Source of the DNA: Tremella fuciformis
Lineage: Eukaryota; Basidiomycota; Tremellomycetes; Tremellales; Tremellaceae
Length of the DNA: 64,000 bases
Direction: 5' to 3'
Assembly: GCA_032768795.1 (NCBI GenBank)
Contig: CP136496.1
Location: forward strand, 248,001 to 312,000
The notes beneath the pieces are model-generated. The model saw nothing but the letters and a program-made list of their open reading frames with translations, was not told the origin of the DNA and did no database searches. The translations under genes and the position numbers were made by a program. Positions 44,366-56,917 of this stretch are shown piece by piece (position 1 is the stretch's first letter; each line of letters opens with the position of its first letter).

Positions 44366-45263
44366 GTAGAGGCATGCAACCTACTTGCTCGTTGTGCATA
44401 TCATAACAACGAGGGGGCCGGTAGGCCCCCAACCACAACAAGCGCACGGACGAGACCAATATCGAGATTGACTCGGACTCGGACATTGCCGTGGTTGAAG
44501 ACAGTATCGTAGCCCAGCCGGCGTAGGCGAGCAGTCACCAAAGCTTTTCTTACCAACCCATGTTGACGCTGCATCGCCCATGAATTGCTGTGCCACACTG
44601 CCACTGCCACTGCCACTTTCGTAGGGTCGCCTGCGGATAAAAGACGGCGACGTACGTGATGCGCCCGGTGCCTTAGTGTGTATCTAAATTCAGGGTCCCA
44701 AAGGAGGGGTCGCCGTGTCTGCCGTCTGGTCTTGGCAACGTGCAAGTCATGTCACTCTTCCGCTGTACGATATCGCAGCGACGCCTCTTCATGGTCTACG
44801 CCACATCGCTGTCCGACGCCGAAGTGAGAGCGGCAGTGTTCGACTGACGAAGACGAAGAGAAGAGTCGTGTGTGGGCGGGAGGGTGTCTTTGTTCGGGAC
44901 GGTAGACGACGACTAGTGGATTGAAATCAGGGTGACGAGGCACCCGACGCCGTGTCTCCCCTCTTTCTTCTTGTCCTCTCTTTGTTGGCTATGCAGTGCA
45001 GCAGTGCAGCAGCAATCAAGACACGAGGCAATGACTGACCGAGTGGCCGGGGAGATGCATCAGATCAGAAGACAGATCAGGGCTCTCCTCCCCTTCTTGC
45101 TTTAGCAATAGCAGAGGTGACTGCTCCGTCGGCCGGGAAGAAGGGCAGAGCAGAGGCAGACTAAGAGTGATCACCGTCCCGCAGACAGACACAGACAGCG
45201 GCAGCCCTCGAATTATTGTCATCATTGCCTCTCTGTCAGTCACTCCCTCACTCGACCAGCACC
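44366..45263. other. F17 downstream region with an out-of-frame tail remnant
   Basis: Marks the right edge of the array. 44458-44526 encodes IEIDSDSDIAVVEDSIVAQP and then one Ala before a stop, resembling the F14-F16 tails but shifted from the F17 frame. A 7-bp hairpin (44413-44430) lies just before it. The rest holds the promoter of the next gene. Confidence 0.5.
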
Positions 45264-47465
45264 ATGCGCGCCCTCCAGCTCGCTCTGGCATCAGCGGCCC
45301 TGCTCCTGCTGCCCCACGTCCTAGCGTCCAACTTTACCTGGACGTGGCCGACGTCGACCGCGCAATGCGACACCATCAGCATGTACATCTACGGCGGCGT
45401 CGCGCCGTGGACGTTGTTCATCATGTGTGTCGGCCACCGCAGGTGGCCCTTCTTCCGGGCAGACGAGAGGCTGACGGTGTAGCCCCGTGGACGGCATGCC
45501 GATACTGTGGAACCTGGGCGCGACGACCGACACGGCCACAGAGAGCGACCCGGCGTCTTTCACCGTAAGTGTGGTAGGCTGGAGGCGAGGAGGGTGGCTG
45601 ACGAGCAGCTGCCGCTGGCGCTGAACGCGAGCACGGATTACGTGGTGTATATCGAGGACTCTGAGACGGGCAACGAGTACAACGTGCAGGGTGGGTGCGA
45701 GCCAGCGCGCGAGCCAGCGGGCGCGGGGAGTGCAGCGGCCCAGCGAAGCAGTGCCAGCAGGGGAGGAAGAGGAGAGGGCTGACGGCAGGCAACCCCAAAG
45801 AGGTCCAGACGGTCCAATCATCAGGCGACGACTCGTGCATGTCCGGTGTCAAAGTCGTCGAGCGCGAATTCTACTTTACAGTAGGGGGCGACTCTGTGCC
45901 GTGCGGGCAGATGGGCATCTACTACGACGACGCGGTGGGGCGGGGGCCGTACTCGCTCACGATCATCCCGCTCGACGGGAGCTTTCACCCGTACGACGTG
46001 GCGATTGGGAATACGAGCAGTTCGACGTTTTACTGGGGGCTGCAGCTGGAGGAGGGGACGAGGTATACGATGATGATGAGGTGAGCGAGACCGAGCCCGA
46101 GCCCGAGCGCAGCGAGGGCGAGGGCGAGGGCGAGCTTCCACCCCTTGCCCTCTACTACAACTCCACCCTATCTCTTACCACTCTACCTCCTGCTCCCCCT
46201 CTACTCTCTCGTGTCTATATATCTCTTTCGGCGTGCAGCCTCCCTGCGGTCGGCTAACGCGCAGCAACTACAACGGCCACGGCGTCGGCGGCATCGCATC
46301 CATCTACTCGGTCGACTCCGCCCCAAGCGGCAGCTCAAACTCATGCATCACCGGACTCGACTTTCAGCCTACCGGCACATGGCCCTCGGCAGTATACACC
46401 ACCGCCGTGGGCGCACTCACCGCATCTGTACCGACGGTCGGGTCGAGCGGGACGTCGGACAGCGCCGCGCAGAGCCAGACGGCAGCTACGACCGTGTCTT
46501 CGCCCGGGGCCTCTACTTCCAGCGGCTCCTCCGCCGGCAGTGGCAGTGGCAGTGGCAGTGGGACTGCCACTGGAGGGAAGAGCAACGCAGGCGTGATAGG
46601 CGGCGCAGTAGGCGGCGCAGTCGGCGGCCTCCTCATCCTATCTCTAGTCGGCTGGCTAGTCTTCCGCCGCCGGAAATATCATCGCGTGTCAGCGGACGGT
46701 CAGCCCCCTCGACCGTCCACGGGGCGAGTGGACTTGGGGGACGATTATCCCCCTGCGGAAGAAGGGGATAAAGTCGTACCGTTCCCGTCGCCCCTCCCGC
46801 AGCAATCGGGCCAGCAGCAGCAGCAGGTGCCGCCGATGGAGCAGAGGGGGTCGTATGGTTATCCCAACACGGGCTACGTCCTTCCCGACAACCACCAACA
46901 ACAGGGACAGCCGTCCCACCTCTACCCGAATGACCAGCACCAAGGACTGGCGACTATACCTCTTGGCTATACCTCGCCTTCTGGCTCGCAATCTCGGAGC
47001 CAGAGCCAGAGCCAGTCTCAGTCGGGGAGCAGCACCGCCTGGGCCCAAAGCCAGAGCCAATCTCAATCACCCACCAGCCCCTCCGGTGGCACAGCGTCCG
47101 ACCCGGCGCACGGCACACGCAACTCGAAAATGATGCAAGAATACCTCCGCCAATCGTCTTACCAGCCCCAGTCTCAGCAATTACCACCCGGGGCAGCACC
47201 GACTGGCCCTGCATTCCAAGCAGGAGGCGCTGGACAAAGTTCGCCACACTCGCCGTCCAGTGCCGGCCCATGGTCCTCCGACAATGGCTTAGGAGGGGTG
47301 GGAGGCGGAGTTGGGGGCATGGGCGGGGGACACGACGACCCCGAAATTATCCTGCACCAAGATGGAGGTGCGGTCCTCCCTCCTCAACAACAACAACAGC
47401 AAGGCGGACAGAGAGAGAGGATCGAGTTGCCCCCTACGTATTTCCAGGCGAGTGGGCAGCAATAA
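45264..47465 (+). CDS. signal-peptide, single-pass membrane protein of the cell surface
   Basis: Five exons, 45264-45424, 45483-45564, 45609-45690, 45789-46080 and 46265-47465, with consistent phases, give 605 aa. A signal peptide covers about residues 1-21 (MRALQLALASAALLLLPHVL). The lumenal/extracellular domain of about 210 residues begins SNFTWTWPTSTAQCD and has several Cys and Asn-glycosylation sites. A Ser/Thr/Gly stalk follows, then one transmembrane helix at about 316-339 (VIGGAVGGAVGGLLILSLVG), a basic stop-transfer RRRK and a long Gln/Ser/Pro/Gly-rich cytoplasmic tail. The layout resembles fungal cell-wall sensors and Mid2-like proteins, but I cannot place the ectodomain. The fourth intron (184 nt) is unusually long. 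It is the first ordinary gene after the array. Confidence 0.85.
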
Positions 47466-47829
47466 GTAATGAGCGAGGCGCAGCCGAGCCGAGTCGAGCT
47501 CTGTAGCTTGACTCTGGACCAGTCGACTACTTGATTAGACTGGTGGCCGGAAATTCATTGGACGGTAGGCAGGTAGGTTGGCAGGCTACGTCGGTTTCGT
47601 AGGTGGTAGACAACGGAGGAGTCAGTGTATATCGATGCCAAACTCATGTATCCCCCTACACTACACCACACCATACCATATGCCTCGACTCTGATTCGCC
47701 CACCAGCAGTGATCGATGCAATTCATTGATGACGTGGGTATATGGTCTACCTCATCTCCCGAGCACGTCCACCTTCCACCTCACTCCTCCCCACTGCCTC
47801 GCCCAGCTCTCCGCGACTCGCGCGCGCGC
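47466..47829. other. convergent intergenic region
   Basis: 364 bp between two stop codons, 3' UTRs only. Confidence 0.5.
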
Positions 47830-49859
47830 CTACAGCATAAACGTCAAGGGCTGCTCCATGTACTCCCTGAACGCCTTCATATACCTCGCCCCCACCGCAC
47901 CATCCACCGTACGGTGGTCGCTGCTCAGCGTAGCCTTCATAACACTGACCACCTTGAAGCCGCGCTCCTCGCTCGCGTCGGGGACGAGCTTCTGTGCCGT
48001 CTGGCCAATGGCGAGGATGCACGACTGGGGCGGGTTGATGATGGCTGTAAAGTTGTCGACGCCAAACATGCCAAGGTTGGAGATGGTAAAGGTACCACCT
48101 TGGTATTCTTCCGGCTTGAGCTTGCCGTCGCGGGCGCGGGCGGCGAGCGATTTGGTCTCTGCCGAGATGGACGCGAGGCCCTTGGCGCCGACGTCTTTGA
48201 TGATGGGGGTGATGAGGCCGGTGGGCGTGGCCACTGCGACGCAAATGTCGGCGCGTTTGTACCTAGCATAAGCACGACCCCTGCCACCAACGAGTGACTC
48301 ACTGCCTGATCACATCGCCCATCCATGCCGAGTTGGCCTCGGGCACTTCGGCCAGTGCGAGCGCCGCAGCCTTGACGACTGCCCGTCAGCTCTTCTCATT
48401 ACCCAAGACTGAAGCAGCTGACTAAAGTCATTGACGCTGAGCTTGGTCTTGCCCTCGCCGGCCTTGTTGAACATCTCGCGCAGCTTGTTGATGCGGTCTA
48501 CCATCAGCTAATCCACCCCACCTGTAAATACAGCAACTCACCCATGTTCACCTCGACCGTGAGGTAATAATGCGGCAAGGTGGTCTTGCTCTCTGTCAGG
48601 CGCTTGCCAATCGTCTTGCGCATATTGCTCGTGGGGATATCCTCGTACTCGGCAGGGGCAGCAGGGGCCGGCTTGCCCGGCGTGGCAGTCACACCCGACG
48701 TCGGCGTCGTGGCCTTGTCGCCGGCGGAGGCGGCACCGCCAGCCTTGTAGGCGTCCACATCAGCCTTGACAATGCGCCCCTCGGGCCCGGTGCCCTTGAT
48801 CTGGCCAAGGGGGATACCGCGCTCCAGGGCGAGTTTGCGCGCCAGGGGGCTCGCAAAGAAGGTGGGCTTGTCGCCCTGGCCCGGCTTCTCGGGTGCTTTT
48901 TGCGCAGTGGCCTGCGGGTCTTTGCTCGCGAGGCTGGATTGGTCGCCGGGGGCGGCGACGGGGGATGTGGTGCCGGTGCCGGCGCCGGCGCCAGAGGATT
49001 TAGGTGTGTCGGATTTCGGTTCTTCGGCGGCGGGCTTGGCGTCCGCCTTGGGTGCGGGTGCAGAGGATTCAGAGGCGAGCGCGTCGGCGCCCGAGAGGTC
49101 GTCGCCTTCTTCGCCGATGATGGCGATGGGCTCGCCGACCGCGACGCCTTTGGAGCCGTCTTGTTGCTGGGCGTCAGCAGCCGAAGCACCGAGCGTGCGA
49201 GGTGCGGAGGCTACAGTCTGCCGACCTGCCGAGCGCAGCGAGGCTCCATCAAGCTGAAGCCGACCGCAGCGAGGCTCAACCCAGCTAGGCAGCAAGGAAG
49301 AGGGGAAGGTAGAGGTAGAGAGAGTGAGGTAGAGGAAAAGTGGGGAGGGGTAGAGGGTGAAGAAGGGGGGAGGGGACCTCGCCTGCGGCTCGGAAGAGTG
49401 GACCCACGATGATCTTGGCCAAGACGCCATCGTCCTGCGCCTCCACATCAATCGTCGCCTTGTCCGTCTCAATCTCCACCAAGACGTCGCCCGCGCTGAA
49501 CGCCTCGCCTTCTGCTTTTTTCCAGCTGGCGATACCGCCTTCTGTCATGGTGGGCGACATGGCGGGCATTGCGAATTTTGATAGGGCCTCTCGGCGTGCC
49601 GAGGCGTGCAGGGCTGTGAGTTAGCGTCGCCCTTCCCCCTCCTTCTCCTCTACCCCCTCCTGTCCCCCCTCCCCTCCCCTCTATTCCACATCCCCCTACC
49701 TCCCCCGCCCCCTACACCACACTACCACACCACCACCACACCACATCAAGCCAGCCGCCCGATTATACTATGCCCGGTTCACCCGTTCAGTGACGACTCA
49801 CCCCGTCTCGCGACCCGTACCCCGCCCACCCTTCTTGCTGCCTGGGCAAACGACATCAT
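47830..49859 (-). CDS. LAT1: dihydrolipoyllysine acetyltransferase, E2 of pyruvate dehydrogenase
   Basis: Six exons on the minus strand, 49859-49802, 49613-49408, 49166-48542, 48497-48423, 48378-48303 and 48262-47830, with phases agreeing throughout, give 490 aa. The presequence [19 protein letters not shown] is a typical mitochondrial signal. The lipoyl domain (about 34-110) has [12 protein letters not shown] and ETDKA, with lipoyl Lys71. An Ala/Pro/Lys-rich linker leads to the peripheral-subunit-binding domain (about 190-228, [20 protein letters not shown]). The acetyltransferase domain ends [12 protein letters not shown], with catalytic His463. E2 transfers the acetyl group from E1 to CoA and forms the core of the matrix complex. 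Length is normal for the family. The second intron (241 nt) is long for this window. Confidence 0.97.
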
Positions 49860-50262
49860 CTTGCCTGTTCTCTTTTTCCACTGACAGACAAGACGGCTAA
49901 CACTGAAAAAGAATCGATGGATGGATTGAGATGTGGGGAGCCGTTTCCCTTCCGACCGCTGCCGACTCATCCGTTCCGCCGGTCAAACCGGTCAATAGGC
50001 GCCCCGCTCCAGACTGAGATATTGCAAGCCTAACCTGATCGTGACAGTGTCCATGGCATGAGTCTACCCATTCTCGTTCTCGTCTCGCAAAACGCCACGA
50101 GTCGTATGCACCAGAGTGCGTCGAAATGCTACACCAGATAGCCGGCCGTGCCAGACTGAGCCCTCCTCGACTCTCCTAACGGTCTCCCGCCCCTACTCCC
50201 TGCTCCGCCTATCTCCCCAGTCGTCCTCGCCTCAAGTAATACTCCAACCTAGCAGGTGTCGA
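49860..50262. other. LAT1 upstream region
   Basis: 403 bp between the LAT1 start and the stop of the next minus-strand gene. It should contain the LAT1 promoter. Confidence 0.5.
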
Positions 50263-52814
50263 TCAACGAGTTTTTCTGCCATCAGCTACCACTTCACCCA
50301 CGCTCCCTCCACTCACAGGCTGCGTGTATCCCGCCTGGGCCCAGGTGGTCAAGTTCGGGTTGGCATACGCGTTCGCGTGATTGGCAATGTAGTCCGCAGT
50401 GGGGTGATCGTCCGGGTCACAGCCCATCTTGCCGTCTGACCGTTGGTACACCCGGACATAATCCACCAGCATGTGCGCGGGCCACGTGAGCTCGGCAAAG
50501 TTGACCGTCTGGAAATTGTTCGACATGCCAAAGTTGATGATCATAGCCATTGGCTCTTCCGAGATCAATCGCTGGCCCATGTCCAAATCGGGTCGCGCAG
50601 GAACAGCAGACGGCGACATTGTCCAGGACTTTTGTCCATCGGCAAACCAGGTGATGTGGCCTCCGCTGCGATCGTTCGGGTTGGAGTACATCTCAAAGCC
50701 GTGGATGCCAAAGTCGCCCGAGGTGAGCTGGTAGTTGCCATTGTCGATGTACGTGAGCATCGAGACGGCTTCTTGATACACGCCACCCTTGTACGAGTTG
50801 AACTGCGTAAGGGATCTGCCTATAAGCCATGCACTTCTTGTCCTTGCTGAGTACTCACGTGTCGTAAGGGTCACACGCAGCAGTCGTATTGACATACTCG
50901 TACGCCGAGTCGAACGGTGCCACCTGGCACGACTGGGACAGCTGTCCACGGGGGATGGACAAATCGGTTTGTGCCTCGAGCGCATCAATTTCAGGGACAC
51001 CACGACCCGTGCTGGTCGTCGGTCCCGCGTGATCTTCCCCACTGCAGGTGCACGCCGACATGCGCTGTCCACCGAGGCTGATCTCAGCGCGGTTCTTCAC
51101 GATCAAAACCCATATAACTCACTAGGACAGAGAACCGCCGTTGTTCGAATCCAGAGCATCATCCGGACCAGTGCCATTGGCATAAGTCTGGTTGGCCAGG
51201 GTGCCAGTGTCGCACGAGTCGTAGGTGTACGGCCATGTCCCATCGGTGGTCGCACCGTATCCGGGACGGCCAAGGTTGCCCATCATCCAGACACCAGGCC
51301 AGAAACCACCAATCTCGGGTGTACCAGGAAGAGATACTCGCGCTTCGATATAGATCGAGTACTGGAAACAGATCTGATTCCACGACTGCAGCATACCAGA
51401 CTTGAAGTTGAGATCGTGGATCGACTCTTGTGTCATGGTGATGACCAGGTTGCCGTCCTTGGTGGTGATGGCCGAAGGGTCGTACCACTCGAAATCACCA
51501 GTAGGCCAGTAGTGCAGGTCACTATGCGTCAGCTTGAGCTCTTCTTGACACGGATGAAGCTGACACTCCGGTCCAGTACGGGTCGTCGCCGTCAAAGAAT
51601 GTCCGCCCGTCCTTGTTGAACTCGTCCGACCACACGAGGGTATATGCCTCGCCATCATATCCCGTCTTGCTGTACGCATCGCTCGGTGTGTCCTCGTCGA
51701 TCAAAGACGGGAAGTTGGATATTTGCGGGACCTGCCCAGTCGAGTTGATCCCACCGAGGTTGTATGCGCCGTTGGTGGAAGAGGAGGACGAGGTGAAATG
51801 GTAGATGATGGGGTAGCCAGCGAAGAGGGTGATGAGGCAGATCAGGAGGAGGAAGAGACATCCAATGTTGACCAGACCACGCGTGGTGAAGATGGACCCG
51901 CCGTGGTCGTTCTAGATCGGTCAGACGAGGGTCAGATGCTGCGGAGTGGAGAACGGACCTTTCGATCCCGCTTGGGGTCTGGATTGTGCAGGTAATCATC
52001 GGCCTCTGTGCCCATGGTGTCCATGCCCTGTCCCCAGCCTGTTGAGTCGGATGCGCCGCCCGAGCTGGGTGTGCTGCCTAGCAAGGCGGCGTTGGCGCCT
52101 ACTGGCGCAGCCGAGGCGGTCGGGCCATAGCGACGCGATGGTCCCTATATGTCAGCGACTGTGCGGGCTGGAGGTAAGACGGACGGTGGGCGCGGGCTGT
52201 TTCTCAGGGAGGAGGGGGAGGGCAGAGGTGGACAGGCGGTTCATCCTCCAGGCAAATGGATGGAGGAAAGTGAGGAAAGATGATAGAGATGTGAGGGTCG
52301 TGAAGAAAGTCAAATCGACGAAGAGGAAAGGGACGTGCGATGCACGGCTCGACGAGGGGGACAAGTAGCGCGATGGTGGGATCTCGGAGGTAGGAGACAC
52401 ATCGATGTAACCGTGCAACGGCCGGAGGAGAGAAAGGAACGACCGAGAGAGTATACTGACCTGGCGATCGCCCAGCAGAGCACTCTGACTATCCCCCCTA
52501 TTCGGCATGCCCCCCCTCGCCGCCGACGGCCCATACCGCGCCGCCGCGCTTCCCGCCTGTGACGGCGGCATACCTATACCTGCGCCTGTTCCTTCGCCCT
52601 CCAACAGGGGTCTCGAGGGACTGGGCGAGCGCGTGCTCGTGCGGTACTGGTCGCCAAAGGGGTTGGTGGCCTGTGGCGGGGGCAGGGGCGAGTAGAAAGT
52701 CTCTTGTTCTTTTTGGCGCTGTTGGGCCGAGGAGGACTGGGCGGTGCTGGGCTGGGAAAAGGCGTACGGCTGGCTCGTGTTGGTGGGTGGCTTGGCGGCG
52801 GATCGCTTGAACAT
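50263..52814 (-). CDS. KRE6: beta-1,6-glucan synthesis protein, KRE6/SKN1 family (GH16)
   Basis: Six exons on the minus strand, 52814-52461, 52144-51959, 51911-51565, 51521-51123, 51077-50859 and 50815-50263, give 685 aa with agreeing phases. Residues 1-180 are a disordered cytosolic part ending DDYLHNPDPKRDRK. One transmembrane helix follows (about 194-215, in VNIGCLFLLLICLITLFAGY), so the protein is type II. The lumenal GH16 domain has LVWSDEFNKDGRTF, DLHYWPTGDFEWYDP, FWPGVWMMGNLGRPGYG, SACTCSGEDHAGP and the catalytic motif EIDALE (Glu458, Asp460, Glu463). KRE6/SKN1 proteins act in the secretory pathway in building cell-wall beta-1,6-glucan. The first intron (316 nt) is long and could hide a small exon. 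Start chosen at MFKRSAAKPP. Confidence 0.95.
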
Positions 52815-53904
52815 GTCACCGGGGGGACATTGAGCGGGCGGGGGTGTCAGCGAGTAGAGAGAGAGAGAGTGAGCAAGTGGTGAGGATGAGAAAGGAGTGG
52901 AACACGACGAATAACCAGGAGGCTCGCTTGTCTTTTGCTTTTCCTTCTCTGGCTCTGTGTTGCTCGGCGTGCACAACGACGTGTTAAAGGGATTAGTAAT
53001 GAGGTGCTAATGGGGATTAGGAGAGTGACTGCGGTGATTAGTGTCCCTTTCCCCTGATGGCTCGAGGGCGTCACAGGGCGGTGCGGGCGATGATGCGGTA
53101 ACGATAAACGCCGTATCTCCGATGAGTGTGGCGCATCAGTCAAGCATCACACAAAGCAGGCGCGTCGATCTCCTGGGCGGGAATGACATCGGTCATGATA
53201 TCGCAGACTTGTGTTGCATGGCTGATATCCGACAGACTTCGACGAGAGTAGAACAGCATACTACTTGTGAGACACAGCAAGGATACTCGACGTTTAATGA
53301 AGGGCTGCTGCGCCGGCATGTCGGGCTGTAGGGGTGGTGGATAGAGTAGGGTGGCGAATGGCCAGACAGGCAGGTACCATCAATGACGTCGCAACACAAC
53401 ATGGTGAGGCGACCACTACTCGTACTCGAGTCGAGTAGTCGTGGTAGATACTCACTCTTCTCTCTACTGATGCTGCTCGACATGCGATGGGATGCGATGC
53501 GATGGATCAGGGAGAGTGGTGTGCATGTGAGTGTGGTGTACACGAGGCAAGAGTGGGTGAGAGGAGAAGGGCCGTGCGTGATGACATGACTGATGGACGA
53601 CCGACTGATGACACCAACACGTCCCTCTTCTCTACCTTCCTTTGCGACGTTTCATCAAGGTCAACAAGCAAAACAACCCTCACTCGCATTCTCTTCTTCT
53701 TCTCCACTCTGACTCTCACTCTGACACGTCGCTTGTACATTGACACCGACCTCTCACTCAGCACTCTTCAACCTCGACGACAGCATCGCTGGTCGACGGG
53801 TGTGGACACAGCGGCGGCGAGAGGAGCCGCCCCTTGGATATCACTCAACGCTTCGCCCGACCATCGAGACGCCCGAGGGCATTCGTCAGTCTTCACCAAC
53901 TGAC
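52815..53904. other. divergent intergenic region KRE6 / C2H2 gene
   Basis: 1,090 bp between divergent starts, expected to hold both promoters and leaders. An imperfect palindrome centred on CTCGAG lies at about 53412-53445. Short open frames here are not supported. Confidence 0.45.
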
Positions 53905-56900
53905 ATGCAAATTTCAGCTCACCAGAAGCAGAGGATGACCCACCACCTGCCGCCCTACCTCGCCTCGTTCGCCCACTTCTACCCTCCCTCATACCACCCC
54001 CACGCTCACCCGCATCACCAAGCGCCCCTCCCGCACTCTGCCCCTCCGACGCAGGGCAACTTTCCCTTCTCACAAGCCCAAGCTGTATTTACCCTTCCCC
54101 CACAACTACCGTACCCCTCTTCTGCCTACCCACCCCCCTCCTTTGCTCAATATCATCACTACCGCCCGAACTTTGCTCCACCACAGCCGGAACGACTGGT
54201 GCCGTTCGAGCCAGACCCGGATGCAGAGGGCGAATCCGAGGTCGAGCCGGACCCGCCGGCCAACCAACCTTCCCACTCTGCGCAGGGGCAGCTCAACGGC
54301 GAGGTCGACCAAAATCCTGTCGAACTGAGCGAAGATGACAGCGACGGCGAGTGGGTGTCCAACAAGAAGAAACGCCCCGCGTCCAAAGCAGCCGCCAAAG
54401 CCAAATCCAAGAAAGCCAAATCGAATGCCTCCAAGGCCAAGGCGAAAAAGCCCAAAGTGCGCGCCCCACCTCGCGGTCGCAACGCCCCCTCGCATCCCGC
54501 CGTCATCCTGCCCGGCGCGCCGGCAGGCTCGTTCGCCCCTCTCCCCATCCCGGCTGGGTCGGCAGAGACCGAGGAAGATTCCTCGATACTATTCTCCCTG
54601 TCGCCTTCACGCCCGCCGGTAACCCTCCGCGGGGTCAGGCGGCCGGTGCTGCCTCCTCCGCCGGGGGCCATGTTGGAGATTGCCGGCCTGCTCATTCTCC
54701 ACCCGCCGAGCTTGGACAAGGACGCCAAGCGGGAACCGATCAACCAGTATAGCGGCACTCACTATTCGAACGATACGGCGAAGCCTCCGTCTGGGCCTGG
54801 CGGACCGACAGAGTGGAAGAGCCAGTTCGAGATGTACACCTGCCGCCTGTGTATGAAGACGTACGACGGGCGGAACGCCCGCAGCGTAGCCAGGCGGCAT
54901 CTGCAAGATAAACATGGGCTGCCGCTGAGCATGCAGGGGAGGCGCAGCCGGTGGGACCAGGGTGGGTTCCCCTTACTTGTCCGAGTTCGTGCTGACGAGA
55001 CGTAGAGAAAGACAGGCCGAAGGACGCTGAAGAAGTACGCGAGCGGGGGTTGCGAAGCAAACGCGACTGGGCGGCCAAACATCGGTCAGCTAAGCACGCT
55101 CCCCATAGCGAAGGAAGCTGACGAGCAGCCAACAAATGCGCCTCGAGCGCGCGCACTCGGACTTCCTCTCCCTCTTCGGCCCGCTCGGCCTCACGCTCGA
55201 CGGCGTGCGCCTCGTGGCGCCCCATCTGAGAGGCACGAAGCATATTCGCGGACGCTGGCTGGACGGCACGACCGCCGCTACGACGGGCACGATCGAGGTG
55301 CCCTCTGATCTCCTCGAGGGCGTCAAGGCCATCCAGTCGGGCCATCTCGCCGTCGGGCCGCAGTCACCGCACGAGGAGCAAGACGCTCAGATACCCCAGT
55401 CGGCCATTGACCAGGCGGCTGCTGAATTTGCCGCTGAGAGTGCTGGCGGCGAGCAGATTGGGGATATTACAGAGCTGGACTATGCGCAGTTGGAACAACT
55501 CTCGTGGGCGTATGGGCCGTACGACCCCGCCCTCCCTATCGACGAGTCCCTTCCGTCCGCCGTGTCCACGTCCACGATCCCTGTCTCGCAGCCGCCCTCT
55601 GCCACGCAGAAGCAGCATAACCTGACCGGCGCTGGTTCGGGCCAATGGGCCATCGACGCCATCCCGCACTTGACGACATTGGACCGCACCCACCGCTCGG
55701 TCGCAAGCACCTCCACCGCCGCTCCGTCGCCCGTGTCAACGATCTCCATCGGCCCGTCGCCAGCTTCAGCAGCGGCGGCAGTCCATCCCGGAGGCCAAGT
55801 ATGGGTCTCTTCCACGGGCTGGACGCCCGCGCCGTCCCGCTGGCAGCCGTCGTCTCTCCTCGCCGTGCCTACACCGGCCAATGCGACGCCGAAGCAGACA
55901 CGAGACGAGCCATGCGAGGCGGTGGCCGCCGAGTCGTTGCTCAATCTCCACTCAACCCCTCTGCGGCCGGACTCGGACTCGGTGCGCAGCACACGGACGA
56001 AGGTATCGACCGTTCGTTCGTCTCTCACTCGGCCTCAGGTCCGACTGGGCCACCTCTCCGCGTCGACAGACACGAGGTCATCCACTACCAAATCGACGAT
56101 GACCGCGCATACCACTCAGTCTTCCGGCACCTTGGTCTCTTCCTCTGGCGGGCAGCACAGAGGTACACTAGGTAAAGATAAACATCTCGACCCACAGCAC
56201 CTGCTCGCCGCGGCGGAAATCACCGCCCGCCCTCGCGCCGAACGCTCCCGCTCTTTCGTTCAGCCTTTTGCGCGCTCTCGGCCAGAGAGCTTGACTCGCA
56301 GTCTGAGCTTCTCCATGACGCCCACCATCGAGGCGGACGACCCATTCATCGACCATCCCCCTCCTACCGCAGGGCAGAGCAGGGGAAGTGCCAAGGCAAA
56401 GATGGACGCGTCCCCAGAAGGAGAAGGGTGCGACTCGCCCTCTACGCATCTGGCCAAGCGGCGCAAGACCATATCCGCGACGACGGCCAGTCTCAGCCTC
56501 GCCGGACAGCGCAGACCCCTCCAGCCGCTCGAGCCGAATGCTGCGCCGTCGGCAAGTACCTCCACAGTGCTGGGAAAAGACAAAAGCGGCTTCTCGTTCG
56601 GGGCAAGCGCGTTCGGCCTTACGCCGCTCAGTAAAACCGGCACGCCCAAGACTGTAATTGGATCAGCGATGAGAGAAACGCTCAGGGATTTCGCAACGCC
56701 CCTCAGGCAGATGGTCAAGGAGGACCAGAAGCATCCCCCGTCTAGCGATCCCGTGGCAAAGTGGTTAGTCTCCAGTCCGGCGCGCGACAGTCCGGACAAG
56801 TTGGGCGAGCGGACGGCGGTAAGGTTGGGCTTGGGCGTGGGTGTGGTGCAGGATGATATGCGTAGGGTGATGGGCACTCCGCTGGAGAGGATGGGCGGCA

Positions 56901-56917
56901 CGCCCAGAGTGGGTTGA
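53905..56917 (+). CDS. large nuclear protein with one C2H2-type zinc finger
   Basis: Exons 53905-54961, 55006-55084 and 55129-56917 with agreeing phases give 974 aa. ATG 53905 and ATG 53935 are both possible starts; the frame is open further upstream but without an ATG, so a 5' exon cannot be excluded. The N-terminus is His/Pro-rich (HHLPPYLASF). A Lys/Ala-rich basic stretch (about residues 150-195) looks like a nuclear localisation signal. A C2H2 finger has Cys313, Cys316, His332 and His337 (CRLCMKTYDGRN ... RRHLQDKHG). A charged segment and a conserved-looking helical stretch (AHSDFLSLFGPLGLTLDGVR) follow, then about 550 residues of Ser/Thr/Pro-rich sequence. Likely a DNA-binding or chromatin protein; I cannot name the orthologue. 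Confidence 0.8.

Noticed and set aside
48570..49412. 280-codon Gly/Arg-rich plus-strand frame
   Set aside because: Antisense shadow of the Ala/Pro-rich linker exon of LAT1.
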